Under the pieces are notes generated by a model that was not told the DNA's origin, made no database searches, and worked only from the letters and a program-made list of their open reading frames with translations. This document shows, in pieces, positions 17,236 through 23,474 of a stretch of DNA of 23,474 nucleotides; the first letter of the stretch is position 1, and every line of letters starts with the position of its first letter. The stretch comes from CAYLZN01 sp964387935 (lineage in GTDB: Bacteria > Acidobacteriota > Vicinamibacteria > Vicinamibacterales > JAFNAJ01), in contig CAYLZN010000051.1 in the NCBI GenBank assembly GCA_964387935.1, positions 1 to 23,474 of the forward strand. Direction: 5' to 3'. The translations under genes were made by a program, and so were the position numbers.

Positions 17236-17850
17236 TCAGTCCAGCGTCGCCCACAGATACCAGCAGGCAACCGTCCGCCACGGCCGCCACGGCTCCGCCA
17301 GGCGCGTGAGCTGCCGCGCCGTCGGCTTCCGGCGCAGGCCGTATGCCAGGCGCACCGCCCGCTGCAACCCGACATCGTCGAGCGGCAGGACATCGGGTCG
17401 ATGCAGACGGAACATCAGCATCATCTCTGCCGTCCAGCGTCCGACGCCGCGGATGGAGGTCAGCTCCTCGATCACCTGGTCGTCGGGCAACGCGCGGAGG
17501 CGGTCGAGGCGGAGGGTGCCGGTCTCGACGAGTCCGCACAGGTCGCGCAGGTACTCCGCCTTGCGCGTGCTCAGGCCGGCGGATCGGAGCGTGTCGTGCG
17601 GGATGTCGAGGAGTGCGGCGGCGCTCAGGTGCTGCCGGGGAAGGAGCTGCAGCACGCGCCCGTGAATCGTGTCGGCCGCCTTCGCGGACAGTTGCTGCGA
17701 GACGATGGCGCGGACCAGACCGGCGAACAGGTCAGGCTGGCCATCTCCCCAGCGACAGGGGCCGACGTCTCGGATGACGGTGGCCAGGACCGGATCGCAT
17801 CGGATCAGATGTCGCCGGGCCCGGGCCAACACATTGGCCTGTACAACCAT
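17236..17850 (-). CDS. DNA-3-methyladenine glycosylase II (AlkA-type HhH-GPD protein)
   Basis: The 204-residue protein belongs to the HhH-GPD base-excision repair superfamily. LFAGLVRAIVSQQLSAKAAD (residues 41-60) is the usual helical lead-in. SIRGVGRWTAEMMLMF (132-147) is the helix-hairpin-helix, and PLDDVGLQRAVR (156-167) holds the catalytic aspartate. AlkA-type enzymes excise alkylated purines; no Fe-S cysteine set is present, unlike EndoIII/MutY. It is shorter than E. coli AlkA because the N-terminal TBP-like domain is absent. The proposed ATG touches the third REP-like element and has no Shine-Dalgarno sequence, since the element occupies that position; GTG and TTG codons 7-8 are alternatives. 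The KGG gene lies upstream on the same strand. Confidence 0.88.
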   Translation of the reverse strand: MVVQANVLARARRHLIRCDPVLATVIRDVGPCRWGDGQPDLFAGLVRAIVSQQLSAKAADTIHGRVLQLLPRQHLSAAALLDIPHDTLRSAGLSTRKAEYLRDLCGLVETGTLRLDRLRALPDDQVIEELTSIRGVGRWTAEMMLMFRLHRPDVLPLDDVGLQRAVRLAYGLRRKPTARQLTRLAEPWRPWRTVACWYLWATLD

Positions 17851-17887
17851 GGGGTCAGGTCTTTACTTTTAGCACGACCTGACCCCA
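17850..17887. repeat. REP-like palindrome, copy 3, centre deleted
   Basis: The outer 11-base arms, TGGGGTCAGGT (17850-17860) and ACCTGACCCCA (17877-17887), are intact, and the left arm continues CTTTACTTTTAGC as in copies 1 and 2. The centre and inner right arm are missing. It lies between the KGG gene stop (17894) and the glycosylase ATG (17850), both on the minus strand. Confidence 0.92.
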
Positions 17888-17893
17888 ACCCCT

Positions 17894-18109
17894 CTACGTT
17901 CCGCCGTCCGGCGCGGGCGTGTCCTGCGCCTTCCGCTCGCGGCGCCGCTGGTGACTGACAATCCCGCCCTTGCGGCCCGCCGTCCGTGCTTCGTCGGTGG
18001 TCCACTCGTGCGCCGTTCCCTTCTCGTGGGCCGCGCGACCGCCCTTGCGGGCAATGGCGCGCTGCTTCTCCGGGTCCATCGACGCGAAGCCCCGATCTTC
18101 GGTTGCCAT
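17894..18109 (-). CDS. KGG-repeat stress-response protein
   Basis: The 71-residue, very hydrophilic protein contains two KGG motifs: ASMDPEKQRAIARKGGRAAH (residues 8-27) and TDEARTAGRKGGIVSH (about 36-51). This matches the KGG family (GsiB, YciG and other stress-induced proteins). It has no membrane segment or cysteine, and the C-terminus is basic then acidic. Such proteins accumulate in stress or stationary phase and may be disordered; the molecular role is poorly known. The ATG at 18109 is chosen because CCAGGAGGAG lies just upstream; an earlier ATG at 18148 in the same frame lacks support. The stop is seven bases from the third REP-like element. Confidence 0.88.
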   Translation of the reverse strand: MATEDRGFASMDPEKQRAIARKGGRAAHEKGTAHEWTTDEARTAGRKGGIVSHQRRRERKAQDTPAPDGGT

Positions 18110-18413
18110 GGCTCTCTCCTCCTGGCCGTGCGATTCGCCTCGGCGCACCTGAGGCGCGCGCAGGCGTCGGGAATTCCTGGGCGGAACCGTGCAACCAGGA
18201 TGCCAGCACCTCGACCGGCGAGTGCCGGTCGAGATCGCCCGGCATCACCAGCGTTGCCGCTGGCCAAGACTCAGCTCATGAACACTTTGACGGTGTAGAC
18301 CAGGGGGATGGATGCCGCGCCGCACGGGCGGGCCAGAGCGGCCCTGCCGCCGCACGATCGGGCCTGGACGGTAATTCCTGCCGTCAGCGTGGAAAAACGC
18401 CACGGTCCCGAAT
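18110..18413. other. 304-base gene-free stretch with one strong hairpin
   Basis: No convincing coding region or RNA gene is visible. The gap separates the end of glnS from the KGG gene and should contain the KGG promoter. CTCGACCGGC (18210-18219) pairs perfectly with GCCGGTCGAG (18224-18233) around GAGT. A minus-strand frame (with DLDRHSPVEVLASWLHGS) crosses this hairpin but cannot be supported as a gene. Confidence 0.6.
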
Positions 18414-20123
18414 TCAGGACGAGACCTCGCGCTGCTCGATCTTCGCCCACTGGTCCTTCAGGCCGACGATCCGGTTGAACACGCGGCGCTCGGGGGTGGA
18501 ATCGGGATCCACCGAGAAGTACCCGAGGCGCTCGAACTGCACCCGCTCGCCGATCGCGGCAGCCGCCAGCGCGGGCTCGACCAGCGCCGTGGGCACGGTT
18601 TGCAGCGACTCCGGGTTGATGTCGGCCTTCCAGTCCCGATCGCCCTCCCCGGGCACCTCGGATCGGAACAAGCGGTCGTACAGCCGCACCTCGGCGGGCA
18701 CGGCGTGCGCAGCCGACACCCAGTGCAGCGTCGCCTTCACACGCCGCCCGTCCGGTGCGTCGCCGCCGCGGGTCGCCGGGTCATAGGTACATCGCAGCTC
18801 GAGGATCTCACCCGTCTGCGGGTCCTTCACCACCCCCGTGCAGGTGATGAAGTAGGCGCAGCGCAGCCGGACTTCGCGTCCCGGCGCGAGCCGGAAGAAC
18901 TTCTTCGGCGGGTCCTCCCGGAAATCGTCGCGCTCCAGATAGAGCACGCGCGAGAACGGCACCTTCCGCGTGCCCGCCGACGGCTCCTCGGGGTTGTTGA
19001 TGACATCGACCTCCTCGACCTGGCCCTCGGGGTAGTTCTCGATCACCACCCGCAGCGGAGTGAGCACGGCGAGCCGTCGCGGCGCGATCGCGTTGAGGTG
19101 CTCGCGCACCGCATGTTCCAGGGCCGCGACGTCGATCAGGTTCTCGCGCTTGGCCATGCCGATGCGATCGCAGAAGTTCCGGATCGCCTCAGGCGTGTAG
19201 CCGCGCCGGCGCATCCCGGAGATCGTCGGCATCCGCGGGTCGTCCCACCCCGAGACGAGCCCCTCCTGCACGAGCTGCAGCAGCCGCCGCTTGCTCATCA
19301 CCGTGTAGGACAGGTTGAGCCGCGCGAACTCGATCTGCTGCGGTCGCGACGGCAGCGGGCAGTGCTCGATGACCCAGTCGTAGAAGGGCCGCTGGTCCTC
19401 GAACTCCAGCGTGCACAGTGAGTGCGTGATGCGCTCGAGCGCGTCCTCGATCGGGTGCGCGTAGGAGTACATCGGGTAGATGCACCACTGGTCGCCCTGG
19501 CGGTAGTGCATCGCGCGGCGGATGCGGTACAGCACCGGGTCGCGCATGTTGATGTTGGGCGACGTCATGTCGATCCTGGCGCGCAGCACACGGCTGCCGT
19601 CCGGGAACTCGCCCGCGCGCATGCGGCGGAAGAGGTCGAGGTTTTCCTCGACGGGGCGATTCCGGAAGGGACTGTCGGTGCCCGGCTGTGTCAGCGTGCC
19701 CCGGTGCTCGCGGATCTGATCCGCCGTCAGGTCGTCGACGTAGGCCTTGCCCGTGGCGATCAGGTGCTCCGCGCAGTCGTACATCGGCTCGAAGTAGTCG
19801 GAGGCGTAGAACTCGCGGTCGTCCCAGTCGAAGCCCAGCCAGCGCACGTCCCGCTTGATCGAATCGACGTACTCCTGATCTTCCTTCTCGGGATTCGTGT
19901 CGTCGTAGCGCAGGTTGCAGGTGCCGCCGAACTCCTCCGCCACGCCGAAGTTCAGGCAGATCGACTTCGCGTGGCCGATGTGCAGGTACCCGTTCGGCTC
20001 CGGCGGAAAGCGGGTGGCCACGCGCCGATCGTTCCGGCCGGCCGCCACGTCCTCGGTGATGCGCTGGCGGATGAAGTCCACCGGTCCGCCGGGATCCGTC
20101 GTCGGTTGTCGGTTGTCGGTCAT
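18414..20123 (-). CDS. glnS: Glutaminyl-tRNA synthetase
   Basis: The 569-residue class I synthetase charges tRNA-Gln with glutamine. The catalytic core shows the HIGH motif (PPEPNGYLHIGHAKS, with HIGH at 48-51), YDDTNPEKEDQEYV and the KMSKS-type loop VMSKRR at about 275-280. The C-terminal half is the two-barrel anticodon-binding region (KKFFRLAPGREVRLRCAYFI, later FERLGYFSVDPDS). Length agrees with the E. coli enzyme (about 550). The start is uncertain: ATG at 20123 adds only ten residues before PGGPVDFIRQ, where the conserved protein begins, while ATG at 20177 would add 18 residues written entirely by a CAGTTNC heptamer array and overlap gltX by 14 bases. Neither has a clear ribosome site. 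It is probably co-transcribed with gltX. Confidence 0.93.
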   Translation of the reverse strand: MTDNRQPTTDPGGPVDFIRQRITEDVAAGRNDRRVATRFPPEPNGYLHIGHAKSICLNFGVAEEFGGTCNLRYDDTNPEKEDQEYVDSIKRDVRWLGFDWDDREFYASDYFEPMYDCAEHLIATGKAYVDDLTADQIREHRGTLTQPGTDSPFRNRPVEENLDLFRRMRAGEFPDGSRVLRARIDMTSPNINMRDPVLYRIRRAMHYRQGDQWCIYPMYSYAHPIEDALERITHSLCTLEFEDQRPFYDWVIEHCPLPSRPQQIEFARLNLSYTVMSKRRLLQLVQEGLVSGWDDPRMPTISGMRRRGYTPEAIRNFCDRIGMAKRENLIDVAALEHAVREHLNAIAPRRLAVLTPLRVVIENYPEGQVEEVDVINNPEEPSAGTRKVPFSRVLYLERDDFREDPPKKFFRLAPGREVRLRCAYFITCTGVVKDPQTGEILELRCTYDPATRGGDAPDGRRVKATLHWVSAAHAVPAEVRLYDRLFRSEVPGEGDRDWKADINPESLQTVPTALVEPALAAAAIGERVQFERLGYFSVDPDSTPERRVFNRIVGLKDQWAKIEQREVSS

Positions 20124-20176
20124 CAGTTTCCAGTTACCAGTTGCCAGTTTCCAGTTACTCCAGTTACCAGTTGCCA
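20101..20176. repeat. Two period-7 arrays spanning the gltX-glnS junction
   Basis: Three units of GTCGGTT (20101-20121) adjoin seven units of CAGTTNC (20124-20174, with a TC slip at 20159-20160), where N is T, A, G, T, A then A, G. The first array encodes the N-terminus of GlnS; the second supplies the TAA stop of gltX and the ATG-rich leader of glnS. Confidence 0.95.
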
Positions 20177-21639
20177 TCGGTCCCGAGGGTGGCGGCGCGG
20201 GTGAGGCGCGGCAGCACCTTCGCGCGGCCGAGCAACTCGAAGGTCTCGAACAGGCCCGGGCCGACCGTGCCGCCGGTCACCGCCACGCGCGCGGCGTGAA
20301 TCAGCGCGCCGGCCTTCACGCCTCCCCGGTCGGCCGTCTCCCGGAGCGCCGCATCCAGCGGCCCGCTGGTGAAGTCCGCCAGCGCCGCGAACGCATCGTG
20401 AAGCGCCGACAGGTGTCCTCCCATCGCAGGCTCGGTGATGCGTTTCCGCACGGCGGCAGGATCGTACGTCACGACGTCCTCGAAGAACAGGCGCCCCTTC
20501 TCGACGAAATCATGAAGCACCTTCGCCCTGGGACGCAGCAGCTCGAGCACCCGGTGGAACCAGGACCGCTCGGCGCCCTCGTAGGCTTCCCGCCACAGTC
20601 CCGCCTCGACGAACAGCGGCCTCACGCGCGTCGCCAGATCGTCGACGGCCAGCCTCGCGATGTGCTGCTGGTTGAACCACTCGAGCTTCTCGGGGTTGAA
20701 GACCGCATTGCCGCCGCTGATGCCTTCGAGCGTGAAGCGCTCGATCAGCTCGTCGCGCGTGAACACCTCCTGGTCGCCGCTCCCGGGCGACCATCCGAGC
20801 AGCGCGAGGAAGTTCACCATCGCCTCGGGCAGGATGCCCTGCTTCTCGTATTCCCCGACGGCTGTGGCCCCATGCCGCTTCGACAGGCGCTTCTTGTCGG
20901 GTCCGAGGATGAGCGGCACATGGGCGAAGCGCGGCAGTGGCGCGCTGAACGCCTCGTACAACAGCACCTGCTTCGGCGTATTCGAAATGTGGTCCTCACC
21001 CCGCACCACCTCCGTAATCTCCATATCCACATCGTCCACGACGACGGAGAGATGGTAGGTGGGGTGGCCGTCGCCGCGAAGGACGACGAAGTCCTCGATG
21101 TGGGCGTGATCGATCTCGATGGGGCCGCGGACGATGTCGGTGAAGGTCGTGGTGCCTTCGGGAATGCGGACGCGGATCGCGCGCGGGCCACCCTCGGCCT
21201 CGCGGCGGGCGATGTCGTCGGTCGACAGGCGCAGGCAGGTGCGGTCGTAGTTCCAGGCCTCGCCGGCGGCGTGCGCGGCCTCGCGGCGGGCCTTCAGTTC
21301 GTCGGGGTTGCAGTAGCAGTAATAGGCGTGGCCCGTCCGGACCAGCTGCTCCGCCATTTCGCGGTAGCGCGGAAGGCGCTCGGACTGGAAGTAGGGGCCG
21401 TGAGGGCCGCCGATGCCCGGGCCCTCGTCCCAGTCGAGGCCGAGCCAGCGCATGCTGTCGAGGATGCCCGTGACCATATCCGCCGAGGAACGCTCGACGT
21501 CGGTGTCCTCGATGCGGAGCACGAACGTCCCGCCGGCATGGCGGGCGTAGAGCCAGTTGAAGAGCGCCGTGCGGGCGCCGCCGACGTGCAGGTATCCCGT
21601 TGGCGAAGGAGCGAAACGAAGGCGCAGAGGACGATTCAT
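20164..21639 (-). CDS. gltX: Glutamyl-tRNA synthetase
   Basis: The 491-residue class I synthetase has the HIGH-type motif at residues 11-23 (PSPTGYLHVGGAR). Zinc-binding cysteines occur as C108-x-C110-x24-C135, the same spacing as in E. coli GluRS. A KMSKS-type loop, KRLSKR, lies at about 250-255. WxRGEDHISNTPKQ-like residues (VVRGEDHISNTPKQ) are also present. The C-terminal helical anticodon-binding part ends RLTRAATLGTDGNW. The last residues (DGNW) and the stop are written by the heptamer array at 20161-20176, so the native C-terminus has been altered slightly. With a separate glnS downstream, this is probably a discriminating enzyme that charges only tRNA-Glu, but this is not provable here. 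No strong ribosome site is seen (ACTCCTGTTTATG). Confidence 0.95.
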   Translation of the reverse strand: MNRPLRLRFAPSPTGYLHVGGARTALFNWLYARHAGGTFVLRIEDTDVERSSADMVTGILDSMRWLGLDWDEGPGIGGPHGPYFQSERLPRYREMAEQLVRTGHAYYCYCNPDELKARREAAHAAGEAWNYDRTCLRLSTDDIARREAEGGPRAIRVRIPEGTTTFTDIVRGPIEIDHAHIEDFVVLRGDGHPTYHLSVVVDDVDMEITEVVRGEDHISNTPKQVLLYEAFSAPLPRFAHVPLILGPDKKRLSKRHGATAVGEYEKQGILPEAMVNFLALLGWSPGSGDQEVFTRDELIERFTLEGISGGNAVFNPEKLEWFNQQHIARLAVDDLATRVRPLFVEAGLWREAYEGAERSWFHRVLELLRPRAKVLHDFVEKGRLFFEDVVTYDPAAVRKRITEPAMGGHLSALHDAFAALADFTSGPLDAALRETADRGGVKAGALIHAARVAVTGGTVGPGLFETFELLGRAKVLPRLTRAATLGTDGNW

Positions 21640-21647
21640 AAACAGGA

Positions 21648-21718
21648 GTGCCGGGTGCCAGGTGCCAGGTGCCCAGTGCTAGGTGCCGGGTGCCCCAGTG
21701 CCGGGTGCCGGGTGCCGG
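21648..21718. repeat. Period-7 array, unit GTGCCNN (A)
   Basis: Ten consecutive units begin with GTGCC or GTGCT. One has an extra base (GTGCCCCA, 21690-21697). Endings are GG, AG or CA. The array begins eight bases upstream of the gltX start codon, inside its leader. Confidence 0.95.
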
Positions 21719-21783
21719 TAGTCAGGAGGGATCTTATCGTGGGGACGGGTCCGGGCGAACTGGGCGGCTGGACTTGCTCGTCG

Positions 21784-21862
21784 GTGCCGAGTGCAAGGCG
21801 CCGAGTGCCAGGTGCCCTGTGCACAGTGCCGGGTGCCAGGGTGCCGGGGTGCCGGGTGCAGC
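21784..21862. repeat. Period-7 array, unit GTGCCNN (B)
   Basis: Eleven units with more divergence than array A (GTGCAAG, GCGCCGA, GTGCACA) and two 8-base units. It is separated from array A by about 65 bases of unrelated sequence. Confidence 0.9.
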
Positions 21863-22056
21863 CCTGATCGGACAGAGCGGCGGGCGGCGATCGGCGGGCG
21901 ACCAGCGGCCTGACGGGCTGAATCGTTGTTTCCGTCGCGAACCGTCACCTCATTGGGAGTGACACTGCGGAATGACTGGTTCTCGAGGGTTTTCACCGTG
22001 CTGGCCAGGCGCCGTGCGCCGCTGGCCGCAAGCCGATTGCCGGATTGAGGCTGGAG

Positions 22057-22105
22057 GTGCCCAGTGCAGGGTGCCCGGTGCGGCGGGCCGGGTGCCGTGT
22101 ACGAG
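22057..22105. repeat. Period-7 array, unit GTGCCNN (C), degenerate
   Basis: Seven units (GTGCCCA, GTGCAGG, GTGCCCG, GTGCGGC, GGGCCGG, GTGCCGT, GTACGAG) end eight bases from the stop of the RMD1-like gene. Confidence 0.85.
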
Positions 22106-22113
22106 GCACTGAT

Positions 22114-23202
22114 CTATTTCATGATCCCCAGGAAGAACAGCACCAGTTCGAAGACGAGGATGGCGATGATCGTTGCTTCGAGCAGGTGTCCGCGCGCGAT
22201 CTGCAACTGCTCCACGGCGAAGCGGTAGATGTCGTTCAGCGTGTCCAGCTTGTCCTCGACGTTGGCTTTCCAGCGGTCGAGGCCGAGGCGTGCGGCGACG
22301 AGGTTGTAGAGGCGCGCGGCGTAGACGTCGCCCACGAGCTTCAGCGCGTTCTCGGTCTTGTCGCTCAGCTCGTTCACGTCGATGAACAGCGACTGCAGTT
22401 CGTTGACTGCCCTGATGCGGCGGCGGCCGAAGACGTCGTACCAGCGGGGCTTCTGCAGGTCGGCGTAGATGCGCGACAGCTCACGGTCCAGGCGCGCGTC
22501 GTAGTAGCGGAACTCCAGCAACTGCGAATTGGCGAACTCGAAGATCTCCAGGGCCGCCTGGACGCCGGCCTCGGTATCGCAGACGAACGCGGCGCTCCAC
22601 GTGGGCACGGCGAGATCGTCGGCCAGGTAGGACAGGCGGTGTCGCAGGACCTCGTCGCGCTCCTGACGCGACAGCGCACCGCGTTCGCCCCGCAGCAGTT
22701 GCGCGATGGTGGCGCCATGTTCATCGACGAGGGCGTCGGCGGTCATCGGGGACTCGAGCGCCGTGACCGCGAAGACGACGTAGTCTTCGGCGAGGTAGGT
22801 GGTCTTGACGGCGTCCAGGGCCGGGGTGATGCGGCCGACGAGGCGGCGCGTGCACTGTTCTGCGGCGGAGTCGAGCTCCTGGTTGCCGACGACCTCGTGT
22901 CCGAGGGCCAGCAGTTCGTCCCACGATCCGCTGAAGGGACGTGTGAGCGCCAGCGACACCACGCCGTAGTCGTACAGCTTGGCGCGCACGCGGAAGCCGC
23001 GCAGTTCGCCCTGCTGCAGCAGGTCGCCGTCCACCATCAGCGGCGGCTGGCGGAACTGGAGGTAGGCGGGCGTGGCGGGCTTCGGCACCAGGCGTGCGGC
23101 GGCGGTCTGTCCTTCGAAGAGACGGGGAACGGCGGAGAGGTCGATGCCCTCAGCGACGTCGAAGAGGTAGTAGACGGTGATGAGGCCGGAGCGGATGGGC
23201 AT
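22114..23202 (-). CDS. RMD1/DUF155-like membrane-anchored protein
   Basis: The 362-residue protein has an N-terminal alpha/beta region (SGLITVYYLFDVAEGIDLSA, then RVRAKLYDYGVVSLALTRP). A long helical segment follows (about 210-340, with RWYDVFGRRRIRAVNELQSL and ENALKLVGDVYAARLYNLVA), and a single membrane anchor lies at the C-terminus (ATIIAILVFELVLFFLGIMK). This order fits the RMD1/RMND1 (DUF155) family; the eukaryotic members act in mitochondria and meiotic division, and the bacterial role is unknown. The ATG at 23202 is chosen because all 62 extra residues of the longer open frame (to 23388) translate the GTGCCNN heptamers (PGTWHRYLARGTRHW). The product likely faces the cytoplasm. Confidence 0.75.
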   Translation of the reverse strand: MPIRSGLITVYYLFDVAEGIDLSAVPRLFEGQTAAARLVPKPATPAYLQFRQPPLMVDGDLLQQGELRGFRVRAKLYDYGVVSLALTRPFSGSWDELLALGHEVVGNQELDSAAEQCTRRLVGRITPALDAVKTTYLAEDYVVFAVTALESPMTADALVDEHGATIAQLLRGERGALSRQERDEVLRHRLSYLADDLAVPTWSAAFVCDTEAGVQAALEIFEFANSQLLEFRYYDARLDRELSRIYADLQKPRWYDVFGRRRIRAVNELQSLFIDVNELSDKTENALKLVGDVYAARLYNLVAARLGLDRWKANVEDKLDTLNDIYRFAVEQLQIARGHLLEATIIAILVFELVLFFLGIMK

Positions 23203-23211
23203 GAAGATCCA

Positions 23212-23342
23212 GTGCCGGGTGCCACGTGCCAGGTACCGGTGCCACGTGCCAGGTGCCGGGTGCCCAGTGCGAGGTGCCACGTGCCGGGCGCCACGTGCCC
23301 GGTGCCGAGTGCGGACAGCGAGTGCCGCGTGCTGAGTGCGGA
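23212..23342. repeat. Period-7 array, unit GTGCCNN (D), the longest
   Basis: About 19 units run from 23212 to 23342, nearly all seven bases long; two lost one base (GTACCG, CAGCGA). The leading GTGC is best conserved and the final two positions vary most (GG, AC, AG, CA, GA, GC). It lies directly upstream of the RMD1-like start codon and is open in that frame. Confidence 0.95.
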
Positions 23343-23390
23343 CCCGGTGGTTGCAGTGTATCGGGATTCGAGGCTGGGTCCGAGCCAAAG

Positions 23391-23435
23391 GCCGTACGCC
23401 GCCGTACGCCGTACGCCCCTTCGAGCCCGAAGCCC
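23391..23435. repeat. Short period-7 arrays, units GCCGTAC and AGCCCGA
   Basis: GCCGTAC occurs three times (23391, 23401, 23408; the first two separated by an extra GCC), followed by two copies of AGCCCGA near 23423-23436. No gene is visible from 23203 to the window end. Confidence 0.75.
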
Positions 23436-23474
23436 GAGCCGGAGGCGACGGGCGAGCGCCTGAAACCCTCCCGA

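Larger units (their letters stand above)
21640..22113. other. 474-base gene-free stretch dominated by GTGCCNN heptamers
   Basis: This gap separates gltX from the RMD1-like gene, both on the minus strand. It contains three GTGCCNN arrays (listed separately) and short GC-rich dyads. Between them, 21863-22056 is ordinary non-coding sequence that includes a somewhat AT-richer part near 21920-22000 (TGTTTCCGTCGCG and ATTGGGAGTGACACTG), where a gltX promoter might lie. No gene is supported; the short frames here translate the repeats. Confidence 0.7.

Noticed and set aside
18110..18248. Small minus-strand gene crossing the 18210 hairpin
   Set aside because: Part of the peptide looks orderly (DLDRHSPVEVLASWLHGS), but it runs on into the KGG gene in another frame and has no clear start or family.
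19915..21867. 650-codon plus-strand open frame opposite glnS and gltX
   Set aside because: Both synthetases on the minus strand are unambiguous; this frame is a GC-driven antisense shadow ending in translated heptamers.
21648..23342. CRISPR array
   Set aside because: Units are 7 bp in direct succession without unique spacers, and there are no cas genes.
22045..23463. 472-codon plus-strand open frame opposite the RMD1-like gene
   Set aside because: It is antisense to a protein with a clear domain order and membrane anchor, and begins and ends in heptamer repeats.

Overview
The window is visibly GC-rich, with C or G at most third codon positions, and looks like a draft (isolate or metagenome) assembly because it contains a 100-N gap. 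Gene content suggests an environmental Gram-negative bacterium, most likely Acidobacteriota of the Vicinamibacteria type: a Tat-exported aldo/keto reductase, a giant BNR/sortilin-like secreted protein, a DPP4-like S9 peptidase, several ECF sigma/anti-sigma pairs, an outer-membrane beta-barrel and many small secreted proteins. This is inference from gene families; there is no rRNA or other marker that fixes the taxonomy.

Layout. 1-1191 (minus): an ECF sigma factor overlapping its zinc-finger anti-sigma factor, which is cut by the window edge. 1363-3865: Tat aldo/keto reductase (+), small secreted protein (-), exported kinase-fold protein resembling FAM20/HipA (+). 3921-4463 (-): GNAT acetyltransferase. 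4641-6210 (+): membrane protein, second ECF sigma factor, second membrane anti-sigma factor. 6634-11577 (+): RetSat/CrtI-like FAD oxidoreductase and a 1091-aa secreted beta-propeller protein. 11619-12523 (-): a decayed S9 peptidase pseudogene. 12599-13221 (+): a secreted PDZ protein split by the N gap. 13356-13556 (-): small Cys-rich protein. 13875-16594 (+): EF-hand Gly-rich secreted protein, DUF4405-like membrane protein and outer-membrane barrel. 16621-18109 (-): ferritin-like protein, AlkA-type glycosylase and a KGG stress protein. 18414-21639 (-): glnS and gltX. 22114-23202 (-): RMD1/DUF155-like membrane protein.

The most unusual layer lies between the genes. First, at least eleven intergenic stretches are tandem arrays whose period is always 7 bp although their unit sequences differ (at least eight families: GCGGYTY, GGCTCAG, GCCGCNN, CGGCSYG, GTCGGTT, CAGTTNC, GTGCCNN, GCCGTAC). 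Two run into gene ends: one supplies the gltX stop codon and possible starts of glnS, another would add a false N-terminal extension to the RMD1-like gene. Second, a 72-bp nearly perfect palindrome (arms beginning TGGGGTCAGGTCTTTACTTT) occurs three times, one copy with its centre deleted; it provides a stop codon for the FAD oxidoreductase and abuts the start of the glycosylase. It looks like a REP-type mobile palindrome with no transposase in the window.

The N gap is almost certainly artificial: an identical 55-bp sequence flanks it, and collapsing the overlap restores one continuous PDZ-protein reading frame. I see no CRISPR array, tRNA, rRNA, phage gene or intact insertion sequence.
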